Below, one piece after another: positions 15,201 through 30,200 of a DNA stretch of 64,000 bases (position 1 is its first letter; each line of letters starts with the position of its first letter). Source of the stretch: Bedellia somnulentella. Its lineage: Eukaryota; Arthropoda; Insecta; Lepidoptera; Bedelliidae. Location of the stretch: positions 2,306,501 to 2,370,500 of the forward strand of contig OY755197.1 of NCBI GenBank assembly GCA_963576735.1, written 5' to 3'. The translations under genes and the position numbers were made by a program. The notes beneath the pieces were generated by a model. That model had not been told where the DNA came from. It ran no database searches and saw only the letters and a list, made by a program, of their open reading frames with translations.

Positions 15201-18200
15201 ACGTTGTCTTTTTGAATGGAACCTTCGGATGTAGCGTCGAGAGAAAGATCGTTGATGTTTTCGATTTTAAGTTCTAAGTGACCTTGGTTTGAGCTCAGGG
15301 AGTTTCCTTTGACGAAGATCCTGGAAAAAGGAGTAATTTTATTATTTTTGGTTTTTTGAACAAGTTTGTATCATCTTGCTTGGTGTACATGTTACATGGT
15401 GTCTAAATTATCCATCCTTTTTTAGATCGACCAATGACATTTTACTTCTCTATGTCTCTCTTATTTCTGGTAAAGTAGCATAAATTTATCAGTACTTTAC
15501 TTTAGCTAATAGTTATATATGTATTATCCCGTTATTTACCACTGATTATTTAAATAAGAACTACTTTAAAGGACATACATACACGCATATGCTCACGGCT
15601 ATGAATCCCTTGAAGGGGTAGCCAGAGCTAGGGAATTAGAAATTCCGCAGCCACTTTTGGAAGTTGCGTGGGGAAAAGATGGTGGAATAAAGGTTGTTGG
15701 TGATGGGTCTCCAACAGCATCGCCCAAAAATCCCTTAAAAGCCCCAATACCGTTAGTCGCCTCTTACGTACACCCACCGGAAGAAATGGGGTAGTGTTAT
15801 TCTAAGCCGACACTACACGGCAAATTATTTAAATAAGAAGTACTTTAAAGGACATGTTATACAAAATTCAAGTTGACAAGATGAAAACTTGTATTATGGG
15901 ATACTAACTCCACAATACATTAAAAATACCCATATAAATTGGTCATCACACAAATGTTGCTCTCAACGGGGATCGAACCCGCAACCTCCGGACCGAGAGG
16001 TTAGTCACCTATCCACTCAGCCACGGACGTCGTCATTTAATGTGTTGCAAAAAACCAAACTTTACCTGCTGGGTTTAGGTTGTGATGGACTAGAGTACTT
16101 GAGGTCCAACAAAGGTTGAGCCTTCGATACTACTACGGCAACGTCAGATTTGTACACTCTGCCGTCAGCTGTCACTTCAGCAGATGTTGTGAAGCTGTCT
16201 GGGCTTGGAGTCTGTAAAAAAATATAATAAATGCATATAATAAAATATTATATAAATATCTTATTTGAGCTCATTTTTTTTCCTGACATTGTTTAGTGAT
16301 GTTTAATATAAATGTCTTTCAAAAAGTGCGTAGATCAATGCTAAACATGATAATTAGAAAAAAAAAATATTTTATTCTGTATTTATACTATGAACTTACT
16401 ATGAACAAAGTTCTTTAAACTATCAGAAGTATTTTTTATTCCTGATGCTATCTATTTTGGTTTATCTTTACCTTAGTAACAACATGTAGTTCCAATTTCT
16501 TGATGTTTTCAGCCTGGGGTGCGTTTCCTTTAACGATGAGCGTGTATTCGTTGGGAGTGGTGATGGCGTCAACCACGATGTTTGCTGACTTGCCTTTGCC
16601 GTATGTGGATTTGATTTCTACTCCGCCGGTCTTCTTTTCTCCTGGTAGGAAAATATATAATATATTTAAATCTTAACTCTACTCAAACTAGAATGATTAC
16701 GCTTTAGGTGGGAAAGGTAAAAATTATCAAAAATCAAATGACAATAATGGAACAATGAAAACTCACAATATTTTTCCTAACCATGATAAATTAACCTATT
16801 GTTATATTAATGTGGTCTAGTGTAATTTGTCTTTTCTAAAGTCAAATTACACTAGAACACATACGCCCGATTTCTGTATTGGTATTCAAGCTGAGAACGA
16901 CTTAAGTATCGTTTTGTCTCATTCAGTTGTTAAGATTTCAATGCGACAGAACGATACTTAAGTTGTTCTCAGCTGGAATACTTAATTCAGAATTTAGGCG
17001 TTAGCCGCCTCTTAGGAACGCCCACAGGAAGAAATGGGGTAGTGCTATTCTAAGCCGACAGTTCATAGCGTCTTTAACTCTTTAAACTTAAACAACGAAC
17101 AAGCAGATGGTATAGTGGAATACTCAATTCAAAAATCGGTCGGTAGATACAAAAGATAAATAGAACCTAAAGCTGCATGAGAGGCAGTGGTTACTGAGTT
17201 ACCACAGTAGTGTTAAACATTTAAAAAAGAGTAGGATTTTTAGATTATAAGAGATAAATTGAAAGATAATTTGCAAAAGCAGGTGATATAAAAAAGTGCT
17301 TCTGGCAATAATGCTGTGTTATCTCCTCAATAACATTTACTTACCCTTAAAGTTGCTCTTGTATCCAACATCAAGTGAGAAGGGGTCCACATGGGGTACG
17401 AGCAATTTGACCTTGGTGTGTCCAGCGTCTAAGCCTACTTTACCGTTGGCGTCCACTTTGTATACGTCTGAGTTCAATTGAGCACTTTCACTGAATGAGA
17501 ACTGAAAATTCAAATGATTTCTGTTGAAATTATGCAATACTCAATTTTTTAAACGGTTAATAGGAACAGCATAGAACAATTTACGCAATATATTTTTTAG
17601 TCAAACTACAAATAAAGGATGAAGTTACAAACTTTGGATGAATTATGAAAAAAGCGCAGGCATTCAATAATGCTTGAGCATCTCGGACATGAGTAAAAAC
17701 GTATTTTTATAGATCTTAGTCGTGAAATTATTCATATACAGATACATATACTCACGGCTATAAATCCCTAGAGCCAAGGTAGCCAGAGCTAAGGAATTAG
17801 AAATTCCTCAGTCACAATACCCTTAGTCGCCCCTTATGTACACCCATGAGAAGAAACGGGATAGACGCTAAAATTATACTTACTTACTTATATTCACGCC
17901 CATCATTCCCATTGGGGTAGGCAGAGACTATCGATCGACACTTAGTACGATAAATAAATTATATAAATATGTATTAATATGATATAATTTACCTCGCAGT
18001 CCTTGTTTTCAGGTCGCACGTACAGAATGTTAGACACGAGCTTAATGTCGTGAGCTTTTTCGAAAGGCAGATGGATTTGTATGGTTGCGTCATCTTTGAA
18101 CCTAGGCAGAAAAAAATATATTTTTGATTTGTATATCCTTCCAAAATATATTTTTATTAGACCTCTGATTATTAAGTAGTAGTACCTAATAATCAATGAT

Positions 18201-21200
18201 AGTAATTTCTCTCTCTTTACTTGTACTCAGTGATAATTATTTCCCTCTATTTTCTACTTATATGACATAAACTAACAAAATCCTTTACTATATTGTATCG
18301 CCCGTCATTACAACAGTTCGCTAAAAATGAGCTAAATATACCCAGTCATCTAAATATATGGTGAAAACTTCGAAAGTCAGTCGTAAGCCTTAATGTGTTT
18401 TATATACTGTAATTTTTTTTAAAAAAACAATGAACAACTTACTTGTACATCTTAGGACTAGATTGCAAGTCAGTGGATCCATCTACTTCGAAATTGAAGT
18501 CATCACCATAAGCACCCTTGACTCTGTATTTTTGTTCACCATTGTTCAGTTTGGAGTCAACAGCGAGGTCAGTAGAAATTACCAGGGAAGCTGGTTTGGG
18601 GATCAAACTACCCTTGAGGTCCGACTAGAAAAGAAAAGGTATTTTAATTAAAATCAAACTATGCAAAAGGTCTATAATATAATGCCAAATTCCAGACTGG
18701 CTGATAGACTTGTGATATAACTTTAATAACAAAAAGAAAACCGACTTCATAGCGGGAAAAACAAACGAAAATAAACAATCTAGTACTAAAAAGTACGAAA
18801 TAAGGTTTTTAATTGAATATGAGTACTGTGATTAATACCTTAGCAATTTCTTTATTCCACACGCGTCAGTTCAACCTACCTAAATATTAAAATTCTCTTA
18901 AATTAATTTGTGAGCCGGTGCCAGCCTGCGGGATGATTGACAATAATAAGTGTGTATTTCGCACTTCATACACATGTACAATATAGGATATCTTGTAGTT
19001 GTAGGGTAAATTTATTTTTGTACGTATTACCATTTAGAACGTTAGGCGATAGATATATATTGTTTAGATTGTAATAATCAGAGATAGATAGTAGGGTGAA
19101 TTCACTTTTGTTTGACTGGCACCGACTCAAAAATTTATTTAAGTGAATTTTAATATTTAGGTAGGTTGAACTGACGCGTGTGGAATAAAGAAATTGCTAA
19201 GGTATTAATCACAGTACTCATATTCAATTAAAAACCTTATTTCGTACTTTTTAGTACTAGATTGTTTATTTTCGTTTGTTTTTCCCGCTATGAAGTCGGT
19301 TTTCTTTTTGTTAAAAGTTATCTTATTTTACGAGTTTTAGAGATGGGTAGACCTGGCAAAGATGCCTCTCGTATTAGGCAGTGCGACAGTTACTGTACCT
19401 ATTATTCTTCGTATTTCCGGTATTTCTATTATTATACGATATTAAATAGGCTCAACTATATGTAAATTTACATTGTTCTTGAAATCCCTCGAAAGGCGAT
19501 GGTCTACAATTCTACATCTCAAGAAAGACTCAAACGTTCACGCCGAATATCCCCGAAGGGTTAGCAGAGGTAGTAATACTTCTGAATATCACGTGACATT
19601 GTCACCTGTTGTTCAGAGTACCCACGCTTTGCTTGGACCCACGTTCTCACGTTATACAGAGCAGGCCTATCGGCGTTTTGAACAATTACACTGTGACATG
19701 ATTGTGAGTTTCGACAGTCCCCTCGATTTCCTGGGATGCCATCATCACATCCTGGTCTTATGGTACTTTCTCGGTAACAATAACATAACAAAAGAAATGT
19801 TGAGTGAACCTGTATTATCTTCATAAAAGCTACGAAGAGGAGCATAAATCTTTATAGAATGGTGAAAGAACTGTTTCCTAACTCCTAGTGATTAAGGACC
19901 CACACCTTCCATCATCAGCTCAGCAGCATAACAATATGATTTTCAGAAGCAAATGCCAGTACTTGTTCATAAAATATGTAAAACACGGTACATTTGCCTA
20001 TAAAATTTCAGGGTTCCCCTCGATTTCTCTAGGATCCCATCATCAGAACCTGACATCCTCATCATGGTACCAATCCGGGAGTATCTTCTTTCGAACAAAA
20101 AAATAATAATCAAAATCGGTTCACAAATGGCGAAGTAATCGGCGAACATACATAAAAAAAAAAAAAATATACGGTCGAATTGAGAACACTCCTTTTTTTG
20201 AAGTCGGTTAAAAATTAGTATAAGTGAAGAAGTAGCATAAAATATGTTCAACTACTATATTACTCCAACACAGATCATAAAAAAAACAATACGAGGGCGT
20301 CTCTCATACGGATTGGCTTAAAATTTTACTTATTTTTAATCATTAACTGCTGTGATAGTCCATTAGGTAGAGCGACCGCCCTTCAAAACTCAAGTTCCAA
20401 TAAAATATTATTTTTAGTTACTTAAGCTATTATAAAATATGTCACCTTAAAATCAAACTTGTTCTTCTTGTTGTCAGCAGTAGCACTCTTGATAGTGAAA
20501 GAATTCTCCAAGTTCTTGCCATCTTTAAGTTTCAGAAGAACTTGACCATCATAGTTGAAATTGCCAGTTTCAAAATTGGAGTTGGAAATCTTGGCTTTGT
20601 AGGTGACGGTGGACGCTGGGCCTCCTCTCTTGGTCTCGTCTGAGACGGTGGTGTCAATGTGGCCATTGAGGATCTAAATTAAAAAGATTTGTTTTATGAT
20701 TAATGTAAGTGTTGAGTCAAAGTTTCATCGACTAACCAATCTTCAAGATTATTATAACATACATACATTTCATCATACAGTGTCATATGCTAATAAACTT
20801 TTTTGTTTTTGTTTTATATACTCACGGACATAAATCCCAAAAACGGGTAGCCAAAGCTTCAGAGCTAGAAACTCCTTAGCCACATTTGGAAGATTATAAA
20901 ACACTAGCTTTTTGCCCGCGACTACGACCGCGTGGACTACATTTTAGTCTATGGCCCAATTTTGACAATTTATAAATCGCCAACAATTTAACTCCAGTTA
21001 TGGAAAATAAATAGTTTTAGGTAAAACTTCAGATGGAGACCTTCAGTTTGATACCTCATTCAATTTTCTAGCTCTTAGCATCGCAACACAGGCTGGTTCA
21101 CAAAATCCACCCCCTCTCGTTTAATATATAAGGATTTTATATTGAACCTGTTATTGATACAGATCAAGTTAACTTTGAAGTAATGATGAACGACTACAAC

Positions 21201-24200
21201 CACAATTAGTAATATTTAACAACGTTTACTTACATTGTCTTTCTCAGTAAGTTCCCTGTTAACTTTGAAGCTAAGTACCCGGTCGTCAGGAAGTACCATC
21301 TCTACCAGGCCGTTGACCTTTCCAAGTCGTTGAAGAACTCCATCTTTGTGTAAGTTCAGTTCAAACTTCTTGCCACCGTATGTGAGCTTGTTCCTAGTAA
21401 AATTGTCAAATTTACAATTTAGTTTACATTTTCAATATTTAATTGGGTGACTTTGGTTAGTAAAAATTAAATTGTGATTTGTGTATTATCAGTATCAGTA
21501 TTATTTGTTATATATTATGTTAATTGTCTTAGGTATCCGGAAGCTATTTTTCGATTTTAAGTTTTTAGGTCTCTGTATTAATTATGTTAATTGTTGATTG
21601 ATTTCAATTTAAAGGGATTAAGTATTACAACTTACTTAGAGTCCAATAGTTTCTCAGTGTTCTTAGAGTTGGTGCTGATGTGTATTTTGTCGTTGTTGTC
21701 CTTCTCGAAGTTCAAGAAGAGGTCAATGTCAGCATTGAAGACAGGGTCTTTGGCGAGGAACTTAACGTCTCCCTTGATCTTCCTCTGGGCCTAAAAATGA
21801 ATATATTTTCAATTGGTGTATAAGCCGTGTAGTGTCGGCTTAGAATAACACTACCCCATTTCTACCCGTGGGTGATCGTAAGAGGCGACTAAGGGTATAG
21901 GGGCTTATAAAGTGATTTTTGGGCGATGTGGTTGGAGACCCGTCACCAAAACCATTTATTATTACCATCTTTTCCCCAATCAACTTCCAAAAGTGGCTGA
22001 GGAATTTATAATTCCTTAGCTCTGGCTACCCCTTCTAGGGAAATATAGCCGTGAGTATATGTATGTATGTATAAATGTTATATATTTCATGATGCAATTT
22101 AAAGACTTTTGAAGAGAACTAAAGGCTGCCGTAAAATGTCTAGATACAATAACCCATCGCTTTGCGAGTTTTTTGCACAATGTACCCACACATTGGGCCA
22201 TTATAACTAATAATCCATATTTTTAGTTACACATTGTTGAACAAAATAAAACTTAATTTCTGCATAATTCCCTTCCCTACTATAAAGCAAAACTTCATTC
22301 TAAATTTACTAGTAAAATTAACAAAACTCACCGTTTTAAAATCAACAATGATCATTCCATTGCCCTTGCCATCAGCATCTGTGACCTTGAATTGACCGTT
22401 AGCAGCGATAGAGTCTTTAAGAACGAACTTAAGTTGACCGTTAGGGCTGGCTCCCTTGTTGATCTTCATTAAGTAGTCGACGTAGTCAACTTTCCCGCGG
22501 GACACCTTGACGTGAGATGAGTACATGTTGGGGTTGTCAATTGCACCGATGTCAAACCTAAAAAAGAATAAAATATTGTAACGTTACGTGTCTTAAGTCT
22601 TAATCCCCTTATGGAAATAAAACCTAAGACACGAAACGCGGAGAGCAAGGAGACAATTAAAACAAGAAAGAAGTTACACCAGTCTATTAAAAATTAGATG
22701 TACACAATACAAAAATAATACAATAAGGAATTATATAAAATAAATATAACTAAATAACGATACTGATGCGATTCCGAACTTCCACGTTTCCGGCTGGAGC
22801 AAAGGTATTAGTAATTTCCAAAACCAGTAGTATAGCTGGCGAAAACAAAGGTCCAGATATCAATCTTTGCTGAATTATAGTCCACAAGCCAATAAGACCA
22901 AATGATTGGTCACTTCGGAATACCACTCTGACTGGTTCATCAAATTCTGCCAGGGTATAAAAGTCTATATATTATTCTTAGGTGTTTTAGCAAAAGGACA
23001 CCAAGTAGTAAAGGTTGTTCAATATAACAACGGTAGTAGTAGCTATCAGAAAAAATCTTCAGTCAGATATACTTTTTAAGGAAATCTTGTAGCATGATAA
23101 ATTCGTTCCCCCCCCGTCCGTTTTTTTCCAATCACCCTGACAATCAATAAAAATCCTAATAGACAATAAAACCTAAAAGAAGGATTTTTAAAAAGAGTTT
23201 CAGTTAACATAAAAAGATGAAAACAGATAAATTTCAGTAAGTAAAATGTCCTAGCCTTACATTAAAAATAAAATTAAACGCCTGCGCTATCATTTTAGAC
23301 ACCAAAAATGAATTAAAATTATATCATATAACATATTTTAAAACTATCTAACCTTCGTACACAAACACATTGAAAATTGATCACTAAAGAAAAGTTTAAG
23401 ATAAAATAAAATTTGACAACTCTCAGCTCCGTCGTTGCCATAACAACAACAAAATAAAAACAATAACATAAACCAGAGAAATAAAAATATTATCGACAAA
23501 TCGCAGAAAAATAATAAAAAGGAACTAAACAATGATAAATAACCGCAGGCGACTAACATAAAAGGAAATAAATAATAATAAAACGTATTAACAATATTTA
23601 CAGGTAAGGTTTTATATATTATAATATATAACTTGGAGATAGGTAATTTATTTCGGTAAATGATAACACTTCCGATTATAGTCAGTATGTATTTTCCTAA
23701 CATTATTTTCTTTCCTTACGCAACTTCCAAAAGTAGCTGAGGAATTTCTGATTCCCTAGCTCTGGTTACCCCTTCAAGGGATTCATAGCTGTGAGTATAT
23801 GTATGTATGTATGTATGTATTAATTATAATCTGGCCAGCAATGTTTTCTGAGACTTTAACCGAACTTAAGCTTCTATTTGGTGTTCGGTAAAACGATATT
23901 TGATAGTATTGTAAATATATATGTTTGTATGTTGTAAATGTGCTAAAAAGCAGAAATGCTTGTGATTAGAATAAAAAAGCAGAAGGTTGGTGAATGCAAC
24001 TTGAGCTTAAGAGGTTTGCCACGATGAATGAGTGAACTTACTTAATGTCCTCTTTCTTGCTTCCAGCTGTGACCTTCAAATGTCCAATGGTTCCAATATG
24101 CACATCATTAGTCTTAGTTTTGTGCATAACAACTCCAGAAAGTTCGTATTTGCCGACATTCTTAATAACAATGTAGTTTTCAAGGTTAGATTTATCATTG

Positions 24201-27200
24201 CTAACAATGTCACGTTTTGCGAAGACTTCAAATCCGTTCTTGTCGTAATCAGCTTCAGCTTTGATGCTGTAGTCATAAGGTTTCTTGATGTTGGTTCTGG
24301 CTTCCAGTTCAAATTTACCGTTTTTGTCTAAGTATTGACCTTCAACTTCGATGTCGACTTTCTTGGGGTCAATTTCAGCGTCAAATACAACTTTCACTGG
24401 TAGGGCGTGGATGTGGACTGAAAGAAAGTTGATAAATAAGGTTTAGTCTACTTTAAGTAAGGGACAAGATATGATGCTAACTACTTCACGCTTCTTGGAT
24501 ATTATGGTGGGGGGTGAAATTTAAAAGTACTTTTAATTTTCTCATTGGCTGAAAGATTTACGATTTAAGAGAATATATCGATGATGTGACATATGTGTAA
24601 TAGTGTTTGTGTATAATTATACTTACATTTGTTCTTTGTGATGAATCCGAAGTCTTGGGCTGACTTCTTGTGGTACTTAAGGAGCTGGTTGAACTGCACT
24701 CTGTTCTCACCATTCTTCAGGTCTCCACCGTAGTACAAATCAATGTCGTTGCGAATCTGTTAATGTTTATATTTTTATTAATGAATAGCCTTTTTCTCAG
24801 TTTTGTAAATAACTATTTAATATGTTATAGGCAGACGATGTTGTTGGAAACCTATTAGTAAAACTTTTTCTCTAACAATCATTACTCTTTTGTTTATGGG
24901 TTATCACCAAGAGAATCAGCAGGTAGTTAGTTTAAATATTAAATTTTAATATTAATTAAAACTCTTTAACTTACGTTTTCTTTTTCCATTTCGCTGAAAG
25001 CGTTAACCTTGAAGTTGATGTAAGGGTTCAAAGTATTTTGGAATTCAACTTTAGCTTCGTGGCCCTTCAGAGCTCCGCTGAAAAGCATGTTGTGTTCACC
25101 TTTCCTTGCCTTGATGTCAGCTTCGTAGCCTTTAGGTTCAACTACAACATGACCATTGATGTCAACAACTTCGTTTGATGGTGGAAGATTGACCTTGATT
25201 CCTTCGAACGTGTATTTGGTACCAGGTCCTTGTTGTTCTTTGATTACCTAAAGAATAAAAAAATATGCATTTAATACGATTAAAAGTAAAATTAACGCAT
25301 TTTACAAAGCCACAGTCTGAATCAGTATAAAGCTAGACCGAAGAACAAATGCCAAATCATTGTTTTGTTGTATATGTTAAATAAAATATATGTAGTCAAT
25401 CCTGTGTAGAGAAATAAAAAGAACTTGTAATACTTTATTTACCTGTCCATCAATCTTCAAGCTCTTCTTTTCCTGACCACCAGGAAGCTGGTATTCAGCA
25501 ACAGGCTTGAAAACTTTTCGCTGGTCATTGCCTTGAACATTGAAACCAATTCTGGCAAAGTACTCTTCGGCATCCATCTTAGCACGAACAGCAGCAACAT
25601 ACTCATTGGGTTTGCTCAATAGCTGAACTTTTCCTTCCAAAGTTTTGATGGGAGATTCGAGGTTCAAGGAAAGCGATTTTTCTTCCGCTGTGTTAATAAG
25701 TTCTCCAGAGAGAGCGGTCTTTCTGTTCTTTGAGCCTAAAAACAAATTAAAATGTTGTAAACCACTTTTCTTTGAATGTGAAACAATTCAATGTAATCAG
25801 AGAAATTGAGAGTGTGCTCAAAACGGCAGGCGTCCGTATGAAGAATAAAAGAGCATGTATAAAAAGATTAATGTATGTAGATGAAACTAGAGAGGTTTGC
25901 CAGGATTGTGCGAAGTGGCGATCAATAGTCTCTGCCGACCGAAATTTTCTCCCTTTAAAGTCCTTAAATTACGATAAAATAAATGATAATTGCTTACCTT
26001 CAGCTTCGAAGAGAATCTCGAAGAATTGTTTGCTGGGGTTGTTTCGTCGGAGAATACCCTTGACGTGATATCCTTTGAGATCGTTCTTTTCGAGATGCAG
26101 TTTAAGCCTTGTAGCCCCGGTTAATGGGTACCGAGAGAAGAATTTCTGGAGAGAAGCCTGAGCTTCAGTACCTAAAAAGGAAAACATAAATAACAGCAAA
26201 TAAAGAAATAAGGTGAGTTATAACCAATTTCCAATTTATTGATAAACTCAACTTACCAGATACAGAGAATGGCACAGAAACTTCTCCGCAAAGAGTAAGT
26301 CCTATTACTGAAGACAACTGATCGAAACAGCCAGAGTAGTCCTTTCTGTCAACATCGGCTTTCAAAACTGTCTGCTTCTCTAGTTGACCCTTTTCAGCGG
26401 TAAAGAACACTAAGTCATGAGACGCTGTGACAATCTCTTGTTTGTCAACAGGGAGACCTAACTGCAGATCGAATCCTTGTCCGTTTTCCATAAGTTTGGC
26501 AACAACATGAGTACCAGTAGATGAATGCAAGTTTGTTACAACTTTAAGACCAGTAGCGACAGCGTCAGCATCAACAAGGAATTGACCAGCAATTTCAATG
26601 TCGGAGCTTGGAATAAGTTTGATGTCAACTTTAGCGTTTAGAGGGTCTTTCAAGATTTGTTTGAAATCAATGTTGGTTGAAGCATCAAGACGACCAGTAG
26701 CTGATCCGATGAGCTCCAGTTTAAGAGGAAGACCAGTTGAGGTAGCGTAGGCTAATTCAGCGTCCAAGAAGAGTACATGGGCACGGATTTCCTCCTGAAA
26801 TATAAATTTTAATTATTATTCTATATCTGGTATTAATTTCTATGGGGAAGTTTTATTTAAATATTCAATGTGCATACTCCATATGATCGAGCTTCAGACT
26901 CTTATTATTTTAGATATTTTTTTATATGTTTGCTACTTTAACCACAAACAGATTTATAAGCTAAGTGTGAGTTATAATAATTTTATATTGTCAAAAATAT
27001 TAATAATATTGCTTGCACTAGAAGTAATCATAACAAAAAAAATACTATTTAATGAAACTCAACTTGTTAAAAATACGAGCGGCAATAACATATAATGTTT
27101 CTGAGTAATTAAAAATGGAACAATTATCCGACCTGGAATTTCTTAGCCTTGTGAATGCCAGAGTCGAAGGCAACTAGAATCTGGTCCAAGACCCTGTTGA

Positions 27201-30200
27201 AGTCAAAGCCTTTGTCATCTCCGAAGGAAAGGAACAGCGCGTCGGTTCCGAACAACTTTACGTAGATGTCCATGTCTAGTTCGTTGTCATAAGGAGTGTC
27301 CTCGGCTTGAACCTGAAAAAGATAATAGGAAATTCAGCACTCGATACTTGGATCAAAATTAAATTTTAATAATATGCCGTGTAGTGCCGGCTTAGAATGT
27401 CGCTACCCCTTTCTACCCACGGGTGTCGTAAGAGGCGACTAAGGGTATTGGGTCTTTTTATTGGATTTTTGGGCGATGCGGTTGGAGACCCATCACCAAA
27501 AACCTTTATTTTTACCATCTTTTCCCCACTCAACTTCCAAAAGTGGCTGAGGAATTTATAATTCCTTAGCTCTGGTTACCCCTTCTAGGGAAATATAGCC
27601 GTGAGTATATGTATGTATGTATGAAATATGTCAATTCATGTTAGACTGAAAAAGTGTATTAAGATCATTGTAAAGTAACGTTTATTTTATTTTCTAGGGA
27701 AGATTTACAGACAAAAGTATACCATATAGAGGAAAGATAGATAGTCCAATGCTATTATAAAATCTCCACAAATAGAAATTATTCTCAAACAGAAAATTGT
27801 GAGATGTCATTAACAAGAGACAAATATGTTGTTTCAAACCTTACTTCAATTAAATGTGCCAGTGTATAAGGCATGCTGTTTTGTTTCGGGCAGTGGGACA
27901 GTATAGGATAGAGGCTAGGCCGATAACCATTTTGTATTAACACACCGTCACACGACTAAGATTGTATGGGATAAATAAACCATACATAATTAATTTAGCC
28001 GTGTAGTGTCGGCTTAGAATAGCACTACCCCGTTTCTACCGATGGGTGTACGTAAGAGGCGACTAAACTTTAAGGGATTTTTGGGCGATGCGGTTGGAGA
28101 CCCATCACCAACAACCATTATTTAACCATCTTGTCCCCACTCAATTTTCCAAAAGTGGCTGAGAAATTTCTTATTCCTTAGCTCTGGCTACCTCTTCTAG
28201 GGATTTATAGCCGTGAGTATATGTTATGTTATAATTAATTTAAAAAGCACATAAAGGTGGTAGCCCTTATTGGGGTACAAATCGATGTCCCTCATTTCTG
28301 AGGTAGATTCTACGTAAGCTAATAAAATTTAATTATTAGCCATGCAGCTATATTTTTAAACTAGTAAAGATTACTAAACTTCCCATTGGTAACCTGAAAG
28401 CTTCAATAAATCCTATAGCAATCTTTTATTTCATTTTTAATTTATATTAGGACATTATAATGTTTTTAACTTACTTTTTTGTCAAAGTTATCAACGTCAG
28501 TTTTAACTGAGCGTCTGCCTCGGATCTTAGCCTGGACTTTCTTGCTGGCTTCTTCGTACCTTTTGAAAAGCTCATCGTACAGACCTTGAGGATTGTCAGT
28601 GTGGATGAGGCCCTTGGGACCTAAGAAGTGTTCGACAACGCGATCCAAGTTACCTTGGCGGGCTCCGATCTGAAAAAAAGAAGAGATTAGTATTTTATTT
28701 CAGTTAAACTGAATGTAATGATATCGGAATCATCAATAAAAGTCAATATATAATAATTAATAATTAATTAAATATAAATTACGTTATGTCGTACCAATAT
28801 TATTCAACTCAAATAAAATACAAAATCCTCACATTACGTTTACCTGCAATATTTTCTAAACAACCAAATCAAAGCTTAATGCCATTGCCTTTAAGAATAT
28901 TTTTCTAATGCCTTAAAAAACAAAATCCTTTCAAGGATAAGTCTCAAAGGTTGCTCAAGATTTAATTAATAAAACTATACAAATCTCACCTCAAAAATGT
29001 TAACGTTGTGCCCGAAGAGTTCAGCAGTCAGATTGAGACTAGCTGATCGTGGCAAGAAGGAGTTCTGAGAGTAGATTACAGTTTGCTCTGCGCTACCTCC
29101 AAGACCCAAGGCGTCGATGTTGTATGAAACTTCGCGGTAGAACGAGAATTTCCTGAAAATATTTGATTACTTCAAGCACAATTTCGATAATATTAAAGAC
29201 GGAATTATAAATATATGGTTGCATGGTTAGTACTAGATTTGAATGAGACAATTAAAACCAAGACATAGGTAAAAAGCGGCTCATGATTGGTGAAAAAATC
29301 GTGTGATGTGGCGATTGCGTCTATCTATACCGCAATGGGAATATAAGGCGTGAATAAGTAAATCTAATATATAAAATTCACGTGTCACAGTGTATTTGAA
29401 ATTTTACATACACATTCGGTAGGTCTGAAAATAAGATTATAACTCTTTTTTATACTCCTAAGGGCCAGTTTTTTGATCCGTGGTTAACTCAACAATTTGT
29501 TAAAAATCGTAACTATTAGTTAAATATCAGCCAAATGCATTTTTTGACCCGTGGTTAGAGTAACTAATGTCAAATATCGAACCAAAATGGATTTACGATT
29601 TGACTACTGGTTAGTCATTTAACTATAGTCAATGTAACAAATGGTTATATTTTTAACCACGGATCAAAAAACTGGCCCTAAGTGATAGAAGTTGTCCACC
29701 CCTAACATTTTTTTTTATTGGATCGACTAGAAATTCCTTTTAATTTGAATTTAAACACTACTTAAAAGTGTAAAAAGAAACAAAGGATAGAATCAAACTG
29801 GCAGCCATTGACACGGTAGCTCAATTGGCAGAGTGACGGGGGCGTATACCCGAGGTCGCAGGTTCTATTCCCACCTGTGTCGATTTTTTTTCCTTTATTT
29901 ATTATTAGAAATTCCTAGTAAAAAAATATATGGGAAAACATTGTTTGCTTGATCAGCAAATTAAATGTATAAAATTCAACATACCTGTCATCATAACTGA
30001 ATTTACGTGGTGTGGTGATTTGTCCATAATGTTGCCTGGCGAGTGCCTTATCGGGGTTGGCAGAAGCGCGGATGTGTTTCAGAGATGTAGTGATGAATCG
30101 TCCAACTGAATATCAAACAAAATTAATTGAATATTATACAAAAAATATGCGATTTACTGCTTAATAGGGTTAGAAAATTATTGGAAGTTACATACATGCA

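Noticed and set aside
15955..16030. tRNA gene on the minus strand
   Set aside because: It has good A and B boxes but no closed acceptor stem, and the same head is followed by a SINE body at 8536.
20340..20400. Another tRNA-like head (GGTAGAGCGACCGCCC)
   Set aside because: The A-box part is fair but the T-arm is not recognisable and no copy was found elsewhere in the window.
23344..23703. 119-residue hydrophobic minus-strand protein
   Set aside because: Low complexity, no motif, no splice continuity with the host gene; probably a chance frame in AT-rich intron.
28475..28669. Two separate genes for apoLp-II and apoLp-I
   Set aside because: The frame is continuous through the RGRR site within one exon, as expected for a single precursor.
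29810..29882. Functional tRNA gene
   Set aside because: The anticodon loop has 8 nt, the acceptor stem and T-arm carry mismatches, and a second copy lies in a repeat, so a SINE head or pseudogene is more likely.
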